A DNA stretch of 64,000 bases, taken from NCBI RefSeq assembly GCF_000712055.1, contig NZ_JOOA01000002.1, positions 1,984,001 through 2,048,000 of the forward strand, written 5' to 3'. Made by a program: the position numbers and the translations under genes. The notes beneath the pieces were generated by a model. That model searched no databases. It was given only the letters and a program-made list of their open reading frames with translations, and was not told where the DNA came from. This document shows, one piece after another, positions 23,800-31,887 of this stretch. The DNA is from Ruminococcus sp. HUN007. Its GTDB lineage: Bacteria > Bacillota > Clostridia > Oscillospirales > Ruminococcaceae. Within the stretch, counting starts at the first letter, position 1; every line of letters begins with the position of its first letter.

Positions 23800-25315
23800 A
23801 TAATGAAATAAAACCAGCTGACGTTGATTACAGTCTGTTTGATAAATTTCTCAAGTATAGTTTGCTTGTTTCTGACAAAAATACTCTTTCACCGGAACAA
23901 CTTAATTTATGTGAAAAGATTTTTACGACAGAACGTACATATATGACTGTAACTTGCAACAACGCACGTGAAACTTTAAAAAAAGGAACTTTACCAAAAA
24001 GAATAGATCTGAATAGTTCGAGAATCATCAAATCTCTTGCGGATTTACAGTCTATTCCGTATGAACTCACAATGATTTTTCCAGAGTTTAAATATTACTA
24101 TTTCCGAGGAGCAGGTGGAGATTATTCCTCTTACAGTGAATATTGGCTTGATGAGAATGGCACTGAGCGTATCATATGTTCATCCGATCTCAGTCAACCT
24201 GTATATGAAATAACAGTCAAGAGCAAACTCGATCCTTATAAAGAAGATGAATTACTCGAATACTGTTACAACAGATCGATTGAGCTTCATACGGATGCGA
24301 TTGAATGCAGTGACGGAAGATATAAATATAGTGGTGTTATTAAATCCACTAACTCTTCCGATAATTCTGATATTAAAGTTTTTACTTCGGGCATCTGGAA
24401 ATATGAAGTGATGGATGATAATACCGCTATTATTGTTGACTGCGACTTGCCTAAATATGATGCAGCAGAATTGATCAAAGAACCATTTGTTCTTCCGGAT
24501 AAACTGGATGATCATATAGTTTCCGGCTTATACGCTGGCCTGAAAGGCACTGGAATTACTAAACTCGTTGTTCCGGACAATTACAAATATATAAATGAAC
24601 TTATAGGTCTTGACAATCTTACAGAACTGGTTATTGATTCTCCTGACCTGGTTTTACATTCGTCTAGTATAGTATCATGCAAAAAGCTGGAGAAGCTTAC
24701 TCTTAACGTTGATTCAATTGAAGAAAATATGCTTTTAGGTTGTTATGCTTTAAAAACGATTGATATAAAAGGCGCAACAGGTATTTCATGTGACGCTTTC
24801 CATAATATTGAATCACTTAGCGAAGTCACCCTTCCTGCAAAAGGACTAAAGTATATCGGACAAGATGCATTTGTAGGAACATCATTAAAAGAACTATATG
24901 TTCCAGAGGACGTAGAAATTGCAGGCATGTTAAAGACTCCTTATATGACGTCTGAAGGTAAATTGGTAGATCCTCTTACAGAAGATAATATTAAAATAGT
25001 TAATGATGAGTGTGTAATATTATCTTATTACAATACAGAGGGACAGAGTTATGCTGTCGCTAATAAATGCAAATTCTCACCAATGGATAATCTGAATTAT
25101 GGAGATTTAACCGGTGATGGAGCATACAATAGTATTGATGTCTTAACACTTCAGAAATGGCTGCTTGGAAATCAGAACTCCAAATTATCAAATTGGGAAT
25201 ATGCAGATTTCAGTAAAAACGGAAAACTCGATATTGCTGATTTTTGTTTAATCAAGAGTAATCTCGTTAAATAAAAGCATATTTATGTTTTTGCTATGTT
25301 TGAAATTTATAAATC

Positions 25316-25355
25316 AGGCGGAAGTGTCACAATGAATTTCCGCCTTTTTATTTTT
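25316..25355 (+). terminator. Terminator after the LRR dockerin gene
   Basis: AGGCGGAA (25316-25323) pairs with TTCCGCCT (25338-25345), followed by TTTTATTTTT. It separates the dockerin array from the convergent gene at 25380. Confidence 0.85.
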
Positions 25356-25379
25356 GATGCAACTGAAACAATATTAAGT

Positions 25380-26387
25380 TTACTCAGCCTCTGCTTCCAG
25401 CCCGTACACAAAACTCATAACGTCCTGCTTCATCTTATCATAGAATGCATCAAGTTCCTTGTCAGGCAGCCGATGATCCATTTCGTATTCGGACAGCTTT
25501 TCGGTCATAAAAGCAGTAAACACCTTGCGTTGCCGGTCGAACCTCTCTACAAGCAGAGGGTTATCAAGAACTCCTGAAGAAAGTTTGGTCTTCTGCTGTC
25601 CGATATAGTTACTGAGTCTTGTGCTGTATATTTTATAGGTACTGTTTTCCCTTGAACGCCTTTTGGCATTTTTAATCTCACGCTGATATACATTCTGACA
25701 TTCCTCGGCATCACAGCATACGCTGTTTCTGATGCCGAGGAATTTTTGGCTGCAGTATTTACAGTCACATACATACAGCTTCAGCTTATGGATAGCAAAG
25801 CTGAAATCATAGAAGAAGTTCACAAGTGCGGTGTCGGCTACGGTGTATATATCGTTACGGTCATTTCCGCGTATGATTATCTTATCAAAACTGAGGCGAA
25901 ATGCTTTTATATCGCTTTCGGAGTTGAAGTCAAAATTCCAGTCGTCACGCATGACCTCGCGAATATGGTTGAAAACTTCACTGACGTGTTCAGTGGACTT
26001 CTTCAGGGCACGGGTATTTAAGAATGCTCCTGCCTTTTCTATGTTCTTTCTCGTTTCAGTGAACAAATCACGAAGTGTATCAGAATAATAGCGTGTAAAG
26101 AAGTTGAAGCTGTTCAGCCGGTTATCGTCAAAACGCTCCAGTATCTTACTGTAAACTGCAGCTCTGCCGTTTATAGCTCCGATAAGCTCGTCAGTGAGCT
26201 GCTCATAGTCAAGGAACCCATTTCGGAACTCCGTTATGTCTCTGAATATATCATCAAAACTGATAACGCTGTATGCATCTCCGGAAATATTTCTCCATAC
26301 GCTTTCGTTATCTTCAGTAACAACAAATATCACATTTTTAGCCTGCTCGTCAATGCGATAGAGCAGGATTTTTTTATTTTTACTCAT
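25380..26387 (-). CDS. DUF6076-like zinc-ribbon protein of the mobilisation region
   Basis: The 335-aa protein begins MSKNKKILLYRIDEQAKNV. The first 200 residues are helical with a short beta start. A CxxC zinc site (CDCKYCSQKFLGI, CCDAEECQNVYQREIKNAKR) lies about residues 208-250, and a basic helical C-terminus follows. I recall this layout from DUF6076 proteins near mobile-element genes, but the assignment is weak. ATG at 26387 is chosen over the longer frame because GGAAGGAA lies 8 bases upstream and the promoter (-10 at 26434-26439) leaves the longer start without a leader. It is divergent from the DUF3987 gene. With operators in its leader it could be the regulator of the element; that is inference. 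Confidence 0.6.
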   Translation of the reverse strand: MSKNKKILLYRIDEQAKNVIFVVTEDNESVWRNISGDAYSVISFDDIFRDITEFRNGFLDYEQLTDELIGAINGRAAVYSKILERFDDNRLNSFNFFTRYYSDTLRDLFTETRKNIEKAGAFLNTRALKKSTEHVSEVFNHIREVMRDDWNFDFNSESDIKAFRLSFDKIIIRGNDRNDIYTVADTALVNFFYDFSFAIHKLKLYVCDCKYCSQKFLGIRNSVCCDAEECQNVYQREIKNAKRRSRENSTYKIYSTRLSNYIGQQKTKLSSGVLDNPLLVERFDRQRKVFTAFMTEKLSEYEMDHRLPDKELDAFYDKMKQDVMSFVYGLEAEAE

Positions 26388-26403
26388 ATCATGTTCCTTC
26401 CCT

Positions 26404-26492
26404 GTAACGTAAAAGATAAAATACGTTACGATAATTATATCATTTAAACCTTTAGAAGTCAAGATAATAACGGATAATGCAAGATACGTTAC
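26404..26492 (-). promoter_or_regulatory. Divergent promoter region with TACGTTAC operators
   Basis: On the minus strand TTGACT (26457-26462), 17-nt spacer, TATAAT (26434-26439). GTAACGTA (26404-26411) and TACGTTAC (26422-26429) form an inverted repeat in the leader, and a third TACGTTAC lies at 26485-26492 upstream of the -35. Three copies of an 8-mer around one promoter indicate a repressor site. The 26493-26685 stretch toward the plus-strand gene has no other clear signal. Confidence 0.65.
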
Positions 26493-26685
26493 AGCAAAAT
26501 CAAAGTAATTAACGTAATTTACACGAATTATAACGTGTTATTATAGATTGATAAGATGCCGTTATGGTAAACTTGGATTGTCGGGAGAAAAAGACACCTG
26601 ATAGTGGAACAGCACACCCTATGCCGACCGAAGCCTTTATAGATGCGTATCTGTAAAATTTGAAAAGAAAGGAAATGATGAATCG

Positions 26686-28146
26686 TTGACTAATGAAATC
26701 AGATGGGTTAAACCCACACCGCTCCGTTCTGACGGAGCAAATCTTTTGAAGTTCCCTGTAAACGCACTTCCGCCTGTTATAGCTGATATGGCAGATGCGG
26801 TAGCAGCTACAACATCAACAGATGTAGCAATGGCCGGAACTTCAATTCTTTCAGCAGTGAGCTACTGTTTTTCAGGGGTATATCGTATGGCAGCAAAGCG
26901 TGATCATACAGAACCGCTTGTGCTTGATACCCTCACGATTGCAGAACCGAGCTTCAAAAAGTCTCCTGTTATTTCTCTTATAAAGAAACCGTACACTGAC
27001 TTTACCCGTGACTGGAACAAAAAGCACACACAGGAATACTTCACGGCTCAGTCAAAACGTAAACTGCTGGAAAACAAGCTTGAAGCACTTGAAAAGAAGA
27101 ATGATGTTACCGCTGAGGAGATCGCTGACCTGCAAATAAAACTCAGTAATATCCCTGCAGGTAACTTACGCAGAATAACAGTGGACGATGTTACTCCGGA
27201 ATCACTTGTAAAGCTGCTTGAAGAAAACGGAACACTTCTTATGATATCTGATGAAGCTGGTATGCTCGGTAATTTCAGCGGACGGTACAGCAATAACATT
27301 CCTAACCTTGATTTGCTTTTAAAGACATGGAACGGTGAGACCTATATCAGTGACAGAGCGACCAGATCAAGCATTATTCTTCCGAAGCCTTACATGAGTA
27401 TTTGTCTTGCGTGTCAGCCTTATGTTTTTGAAGGTTTGATCAGCAATCCCACTTTCCGTGGCAGCGGTCTTACTGCACGTTTTCTATATTGTTTCCCTGA
27501 AAGCAATATCGGTTTTCGCAAGTATGATACCCCGGCTGTTCCTGAAGCTGTATCAGAGAATTACAGGGAGCTGATATGCAAGCTTCTCAGTGTAAAATTC
27601 GCTTATCATGATGAAACAGAACAGTATCTGCACTTTGACAGTAAGGCTTACAGTGAGTTCGTTGACTACTACAACAACTTTATCGAACCGCATCTCATTA
27701 CCGATATGGCGTTCTGCAAAGACTGGGGTGGAAAATATCACGGTGAACTGCTTCGCCTGTGCGGTATCATTCACTGTATCAGGTGTGCTCTGAATAATAG
27801 CAATCCTGCTGAAACACCTGTTACGCTTGATACGTTCTGCAATGCTGTCGAGATAGGTGAATACTTCCGTGAACAGGCAATATATGCTTACAGTCTCGGT
27901 GACGTTGACCTCGGAACGATAAAAGCAGAGAAAGTACTCGCAAAGATACGTTCCAGACACATTACTAATATCCGGCAGAACGATCTTTACAAGCTGTGCA
28001 GATGTACTCTGTTCAGGAACGCTGCTGACTTCGGTGAGACTATGGATATGCTGGAGGAATACAATTATCTCCGCCGTGAAAAAGTTGAAGGAGCAAACGG
28101 AAACAACAAAAGCGGAACTATGGTTTTTATAAATCCGCTTATCTGA
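26686..28146 (+). CDS. DUF3987-family protein (primase/helicase-like accessory of mobile elements)
   Basis: The 486-aa protein shows the DUF3987 pattern: FPVNALPPVIADMADAVAAT, then ILSAVSYCFSGVYRMAAKRD, LTIAEPSFKKSPVISLIKKP (where a P-loop-like site would be), a coiled segment about 115-155, ITVDDVTPESLVKLLEENGT followed by LLMISDEAGMLGNFSG (Walker B-like), and GSGLTARFLYCFPES. The C-terminus holds an HTH-like helix (SRHITNIRQNDLYKLCRCTL). Such proteins are common next to relaxase and integrase genes and are thought to aid replication of the element. The start is TTG at 26686: no in-frame ATG occurs before residue 34, and AGAAAGGAA lies about 13 bases upstream. A four-codon frame ATGATGAATCGTTGA overlaps the start. 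Confidence 0.75.
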   Translation: MTNEIRWVKPTPLRSDGANLLKFPVNALPPVIADMADAVAATTSTDVAMAGTSILSAVSYCFSGVYRMAAKRDHTEPLVLDTLTIAEPSFKKSPVISLIKKPYTDFTRDWNKKHTQEYFTAQSKRKLLENKLEALEKKNDVTAEEIADLQIKLSNIPAGNLRRITVDDVTPESLVKLLEENGTLLMISDEAGMLGNFSGRYSNNIPNLDLLLKTWNGETYISDRATRSSIILPKPYMSICLACQPYVFEGLISNPTFRGSGLTARFLYCFPESNIGFRKYDTPAVPEAVSENYRELICKLLSVKFAYHDETEQYLHFDSKAYSEFVDYYNNFIEPHLITDMAFCKDWGGKYHGELLRLCGIIHCIRCALNNSNPAETPVTLDTFCNAVEIGEYFREQAIYAYSLGDVDLGTIKAEKVLAKIRSRHITNIRQNDLYKLCRCTLFRNAADFGETMDMLEEYNYLRREKVEGANGNNKSGTMVFINPLI

Positions 28147-28248
28147 ACAATCAGCATTATCGGCATTTTCGGATTTCGATTGTGCTGAAAATGCTGATAG
28201 TTCATGAATTCGCAAACGTAAACAAAAGAAATATGGAGGATGGTCAAA

Positions 28249-28545
28249 ATGAATACTACAGAAAAGAAAGCAATCGTAGACAACATTCTGGAACTGCTTA
28301 TTCAGCTTACAGAAGATGGTGAAAGCACTGCTACGCAGAACGTCAAAGCACCAGTCGAAAATAAAGTCGAAATGCTGACTATAAAAGAAAGTGCTGCACT
28401 CATCAGCGGACTTTCTGAACACACAGTTCGTCAGCTTGTGAGACAAGGCAAGGTCAAGTCAGTAAGAACCGGTGCAGGAAAGAACGGAAAAATACTCGTG
28501 AACAAAACTGACCTTGTGGAATATTTTCAGGGAAAGGGTGCGTGA
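28249..28545 (+). CDS. HTH (excisionase-like) DNA-binding protein
   Basis: The 98-aa protein has a helical N-terminus and a MerR/excisionase-type winged HTH at residues about 44-96: MLTIKESAALISGLSEHTVR, then QLVRQGKVKSVRTG, AGKNGKILVNKTDLVEYFQG. ATG at 28249 is selected because GGAGG (28235-28239) directly abuts the other ATG at 28240 but is 9 bases from this one. Position between the replication-type gene and the relaxase fits an excision directionality factor or a regulator of mobilisation. Same strand as the flanking genes. Confidence 0.8.
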   Translation: MNTTEKKAIVDNILELLIQLTEDGESTATQNVKAPVENKVEMLTIKESAALISGLSEHTVRQLVRQGKVKSVRTGAGKNGKILVNKTDLVEYFQGKGA

Positions 28546-28966
28546 TAATAAAGTGATGCGGTTTCTGCAGCTGAAACGGTTATGGTACAACGAAAGCATA
28601 ACCGCAGATCCGGCGGGCGAAGCCGCCGGAAAAAGCCCCGCAGGGCGACATAGTTCTTCTGATAGACTTTCAAGGCTGTCGGAAGTACTATGGAGTTACA
28701 AGCGGCGCGTACGCCCTTTGTAATCGGTGCTTCGCACCGTTCTGAAGCTTGCCTGTGCATGCTGTAATGAGAGCCCGTCAGGGCGATTGATCAGCAAAGG
28801 CGATGAGCCTTTTGCGTATGATTTACGCCCGACAGGGCGTTATAAAAATGAATCTGCCCTGTTTCAGGGCGTACCATTCTGCCTCTCGTAAGAGGTGGTG
28901 ATATTGAAAAATCGGTCACGATTTTTTGTTCATATAAAAAAAAGTATAAAGGAAAGGAATTTCAAA
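28546..28966. other. Hairpin-rich GC stretch before the relaxase, candidate oriT
   Basis: No gene. At least seven short perfect hairpins occur within 335 bases: 28561-28577, 28610-28629 (CCGGCGG/CCGCCGG), 28697-28722, 28725-28739 (CGGTGC/GCACCG), 28773-28784, 28826-28841 and 28856-28870 (GCCC/GGGC types), 28882-28895. The stretch is clearly richer in G and C than its surroundings. Position directly upstream of a MobV/Pre relaxase makes it the best place for oriT, but a nick site was not identified. Confidence 0.5.
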
Positions 28967-30160
28967 ATGAAAGAAAAAAGACTGACTTTTAGCCAGGGCA
29001 AGGGTTCGATTTCCCATAACAATCGTGAGTTTGTTGCGAACAATGTTGATCTACTCCGTACTCCGGATAATATAACTTTTATCGCACAGCCTATAGCCGA
29101 AGCATATGATCAGCTTTTCAGGGAATCAACTGAAAGATACAATGCAAAACAGACCAGAAACGACCGTAAGATTAGTAATTACTATGAACATCTTTTCGGA
29201 TGCAAGCCATGCAGTACTATAAAAGTCAATGCACTCGATCAGAAAAGTTTTTACGAAGTTATCGTTCAGGTCGGCAAAAAAGAAGATACAGGTATCGGAA
29301 CCGGAGACGATAAGATTGCAGCTGAAATTCTGAAAGAATACATGGAAGGTTTTCAGAAACGTAATCCTAACTTCTATGTCTTCAATGCTGTTCTCCATAT
29401 GGATGAAGCCACGCCACATCTTCATTTCGACTATATTCCCGTCGGTCACTACAAGCGTGGTCAGGACACACAGAACGGTATAGCTCAGGCTTTGAAAGAA
29501 ATGGGATGGGGCGGCGGTAAAATGGCTATTGCAAGATGGCGTGATTCGGAGACCGAAGTGCTTAACAATATCTGCCGTGAACACGGTATTGAACCTCTCC
29601 CTCCTGAAGAATCCAGAGGAACGCTTGAAGTAGAAGAATACAAGGAACAGCGCAGGAAGGCTGATGCACTGGCGGCAGAAAACGTTCAGGTTAGTGCAGA
29701 ACTTAATGAATCCAAATCTGAACTTGAAAAAATTACAAAGAAGAAAGTAGATATAGAGAAGATTGAGAATATTGAAGTTAAAGAATCTGTGTTTGGCAAG
29801 AAAGTTACTCTTTCCAGAGAAAACTACGATAAGCTTAATGATGCTGCAAAAAAGTATGTCGCAATGGAGAAGAACACCAAAAAGCTCAGAAAGGAACGTG
29901 ACAATGCCGTTCAGGAATGTATTGCTGTAAAGAAGCAGCTTGAAACGGTTTCCTCGGAACTTTCCGTTTATAAAAAGAAAGAAGAGAACAGTCACTGTTT
30001 TACCCGTGAAAAACTGAATGCAGAAAGCAGACGAATAAAAAGAGAGGAACAGCTTAATACTGATCTTCAAAAGGCAAAAGCCTTTATTTCAGCCTGCGGA
30101 CTGGCTGATGAATTTGAACATTATAGAAACAACAGACACAGAAGTTCTGAATTAGAATAA
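28967..30160 (+). CDS. MobV/Pre-family relaxase (plasmid recombination enzyme)
   Basis: The 397-aa protein begins MKEKRLTFSQGKGSISHNNR, with the N-terminal RGKGS/HNNR-like motif I of Pre/Mob proteins. The metal-binding motif is HMDEATPHLHF (H144, D146, H151, H153), as in MobV. N-terminal Y/N candidates precede it. The C-terminal 180 residues are coiled coil (about 225-390), usual for the family. It nicks oriT and leads the strand during mobilisation by a helper conjugation system; no T4SS genes are in the window, so the element would be mobilisable only. ATG at 28967 has GGAAAGGA 10 bases upstream; the longer frame from 28895 lacks an RBS. The stop codon TAA (30158-30160) forms the first bases of the ISL3 target duplication, yet the gene remains complete. 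Confidence 0.87.
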   Translation: MKEKRLTFSQGKGSISHNNREFVANNVDLLRTPDNITFIAQPIAEAYDQLFRESTERYNAKQTRNDRKISNYYEHLFGCKPCSTIKVNALDQKSFYEVIVQVGKKEDTGIGTGDDKIAAEILKEYMEGFQKRNPNFYVFNAVLHMDEATPHLHFDYIPVGHYKRGQDTQNGIAQALKEMGWGGGKMAIARWRDSETEVLNNICREHGIEPLPPEESRGTLEVEEYKEQRRKADALAAENVQVSAELNESKSELEKITKKKVDIEKIENIEVKESVFGKKVTLSRENYDKLNDAAKKYVAMEKNTKKLRKERDNAVQECIAVKKQLETVSSELSVYKKKEENSHCFTREKLNAESRRIKREEQLNTDLQKAKAFISACGLADEFEHYRNNRHRSSELE

Positions 30161-30217
30161 AAAGAGGCTCTTCATTAACATGTGTGGAAATAAAATCGCA
30201 GAAAAAGCCGTAAAAAA

Positions 30218-30246
30218 TTGAAAAAGCATATGATATCTGTTATGAT
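30218..30246 (+). promoter_or_regulatory. ISL3 transposase promoter
   Basis: TTGAAA (30218-30223), 17-nt spacer, TATGAT (30241-30246), 38 bases before the ATG. AGGAGAT lies 6 bases before the start. Confidence 0.7.
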
Positions 30247-30283
30247 TTTTTTGACGAGAAAAAATTAAAACAGGAGATACCAT

Positions 30284-31579
30284 ATGCTTTGTAATAATTA
30301 TATCAAAAAAATCTTAAATGTCAAGTATACAGCGATAGATAAAACTGTATTTGAAGACGACACGTTTATCATTCAGGTCCATGCAACCAAAGGACATCAG
30401 TGCAGATGCGGAATCTGCGGCAGGAAATGTAAAGTATATGATGCAGGAAACTATGGAGCAAGAACGTGGCGAGCATGTGACTGGTCAACATACAAAGTGA
30501 TACTTGTAGCCCCATCATGCAGAGTCAGGTGTCCTGAACACGGAGTAGTTACATGTCAGTTTCCGTGGGCAAGGCATAACTCAGGTTTCACCTATGATTT
30601 TGAGCAGATAACAGCCTGGCTGGCTGTTAATTGTTCTAAAGTTGCAGTTTCAGAATTCATGAGAATTTCATGGGGTACCGTTGGAGCAATCGTTAAAAGA
30701 GTAAACGATGCACTTGATACTGACCCTGAAAAAAGATTTAATAATCTCTTTAGAATCGGTGTAGATGAAACAAGCTACAAGAAAGGTCATAAATACATAA
30801 CGACGGTGATAAACCATGATACCGGAAAGGTGATATGGGCATCTGAAGGTCATGGTAAAAGTGTGTTTTCTTCATTCTTTGATCAGCTAACAGAAGAACA
30901 GAGAGCAAACATACAACTCGTATCCGGAGACGGAGCTAAATGGATTGATGAATGTATAAAAGAATACTGTCCAAACGCTGAGCGCTGTGTAGATCCTTTT
31001 CACGTAATCAGCTGGGCAATGGAAGCACTTGACGATATGCGCGTAGATACATGGCGTTCAATCAAAAAGGAAGTAGCACTATGTAAAAGACCAGCCAAAC
31101 GTGGTCGTAAGCCCAAGGATACTCCGAAGACGATTGACGTTGCTAAAGAAATAAAGACATCCAAGCTCATATTAGGAAAGTCGATGGAAAAACTCACGTC
31201 CAGGCAAGCTGACAAGATTGACTGGATATCGAAAACAGATCCTAAACTATTCAGAGCTTACAAACTTAAAGAAGCGCTTAGATACGTCTTTCATAGTGAT
31301 ACAGCTGAGGAGGCTGAAGAAAAACTTGATGCATGGATTAAGTGGGCAAGACATTGTCGTTTGCCAAAGTTTGTTGAGCTACAAAAGAAAATCAATCGTC
31401 ATAGAAAATCGATTCTGAACACGATAAAATATCATCTTTCGAACGCAAGAGTTGAAGCAATTAACAACAAGATAAAACTATCTATACGTATGGCCTATGG
31501 CTTCAGAAATATCGATAACATGTTAGCTATGATAATGCTGAGATGCTCAGGCATTGATGTTAGACTGCCTTGGAATTAG
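30284..31579 (+). CDS. ISL3-family transposase
   Basis: The 431-aa protein begins with a zinc-binding region (CRCGICGRKCKVYD ... CRVRCPEHG, about 38-85) and an HTH (about 120-145, NCSKVAVSEFMRISWGTVGA). The DDE core has D in FRIGVDETSYKKGHKY, D in QLVSGDGAKWI and E in NARVEAINNKIKLSIRMAYG, with FHVISWAMEALD between, all typical for ISL3. No frameshift is seen. It inserts between the relaxase and the integrase genes and separates them by about 1.6 kb, although the integrase keeps its own promoter. Confidence 0.94.
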   Translation: MLCNNYIKKILNVKYTAIDKTVFEDDTFIIQVHATKGHQCRCGICGRKCKVYDAGNYGARTWRACDWSTYKVILVAPSCRVRCPEHGVVTCQFPWARHNSGFTYDFEQITAWLAVNCSKVAVSEFMRISWGTVGAIVKRVNDALDTDPEKRFNNLFRIGVDETSYKKGHKYITTVINHDTGKVIWASEGHGKSVFSSFFDQLTEEQRANIQLVSGDGAKWIDECIKEYCPNAERCVDPFHVISWAMEALDDMRVDTWRSIKKEVALCKRPAKRGRKPKDTPKTIDVAKEIKTSKLILGKSMEKLTSRQADKIDWISKTDPKLFRAYKLKEALRYVFHSDTAEEAEEKLDAWIKWARHCRLPKFVELQKKINRHRKSILNTIKYHLSNARVEAINNKIKLSIRMAYGFRNIDNMLAMIMLRCSGIDVRLPWN

Positions 31580-31617
31580 CGTTCATCCTTCTTCTGCAAT
31601 TAGAAATTGTAGCATAT

Positions 31618-31679
31618 GTGAATATCAGTATCAAGGGTGCAAGCACCGCTACGCGGAAACCCTTGACACTGATATCCAC
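31618..31679 (+). terminator. Long hairpin downstream of the ISL3 transposase
   Basis: GTGAATATCAGTATCAAGGG (31618-31637) pairs with CCCTTGACACTGATATCCAC (31660-31679) with two mismatches. There is no T-run, so it may be a structural end feature rather than a simple terminator. Confidence 0.5.
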
Positions 31680-31815
31680 ACACGCTGGTTTCTCTAATAG
31701 CAGCAAAAGGATAAAGAACAGAGGCGGAAAAGTTACCACACATATTAACGATGCCTCTAAAAAGAACGAGCAAAAGAAGTTATATGGCATACCCTGTAAA
31801 GATATTTCATATCTA

Positions 31816-31844
31816 TTGACAGTTTCCGATTATTGCGCTAAGAT
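31816..31844 (+). promoter_or_regulatory. Integrase promoter
   Basis: TTGACA (31816-31821), 17-nt spacer, TAAGAT (31839-31844). An imperfect inverted repeat flanks it (GGCATACCCTGTA at 31788 and TACAAGGGTATGTC at 31853), which suggests regulation. Confidence 0.65.
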
Positions 31845-31887
31845 TAAAGAAGTACAAGGGTATGTCATAGATTTTGGGAGGTAATCT

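Larger units (their letters stand above)
21913..25274 (+). pseudogene. Secreted leucine-rich-repeat dockerin protein, interrupted by an IS1634-like element
   Basis: The 5' piece (21913-22053) encodes a signal peptide (MNKKTKSTVTAVMLSVLTML...TVYA) and the start of the mature protein to SLYNN. The 3' piece (23805-25274) continues as EIKPADVDYSLFDKFLKYSL. Removing the IS plus one 5-bp target copy keeps the frame and gives about 536 residues. The last third has BspA/LRR_5-type repeats (LTELVIDSP, LEKLTLNVDSIEENMLLGC, LKTIDIKGAT, LSEVTLPAKGLKYIGQDAF), and a C-terminal dockerin with divergent repeats (DLTGDGAYNSIDVLTLQKWL, DFSKNGKLDIADFCLIKSNL). LRR_5 proteins often bind surfaces or proteins. The 3' piece alone begins at TTG 23862 without a signal peptide. 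Confidence 0.85.
30166..31757 (+). mobile_element. ISL3-family insertion sequence (1592 bp)
   Basis: The left end GGCTCTTCATTAACATGTGTGG (30166-30187) and the complement of the right end (31736-31757) agree at 14-15 of 22 positions, with the inner ATTAA.ATGTGTGG part best kept. An exact 8-bp duplication TAAAAAGA flanks it (30158-30165, 31758-31765), the length known for ISL3. It has one transposase gene and a long hairpin (31618-31679). Confidence 0.85.

Noticed and set aside
31570..31884. 104-aa ORF between the ISL3 transposase and the integrase
   Set aside because: It runs through the large hairpin, the ISL3 right end and the integrase promoter; not a gene.
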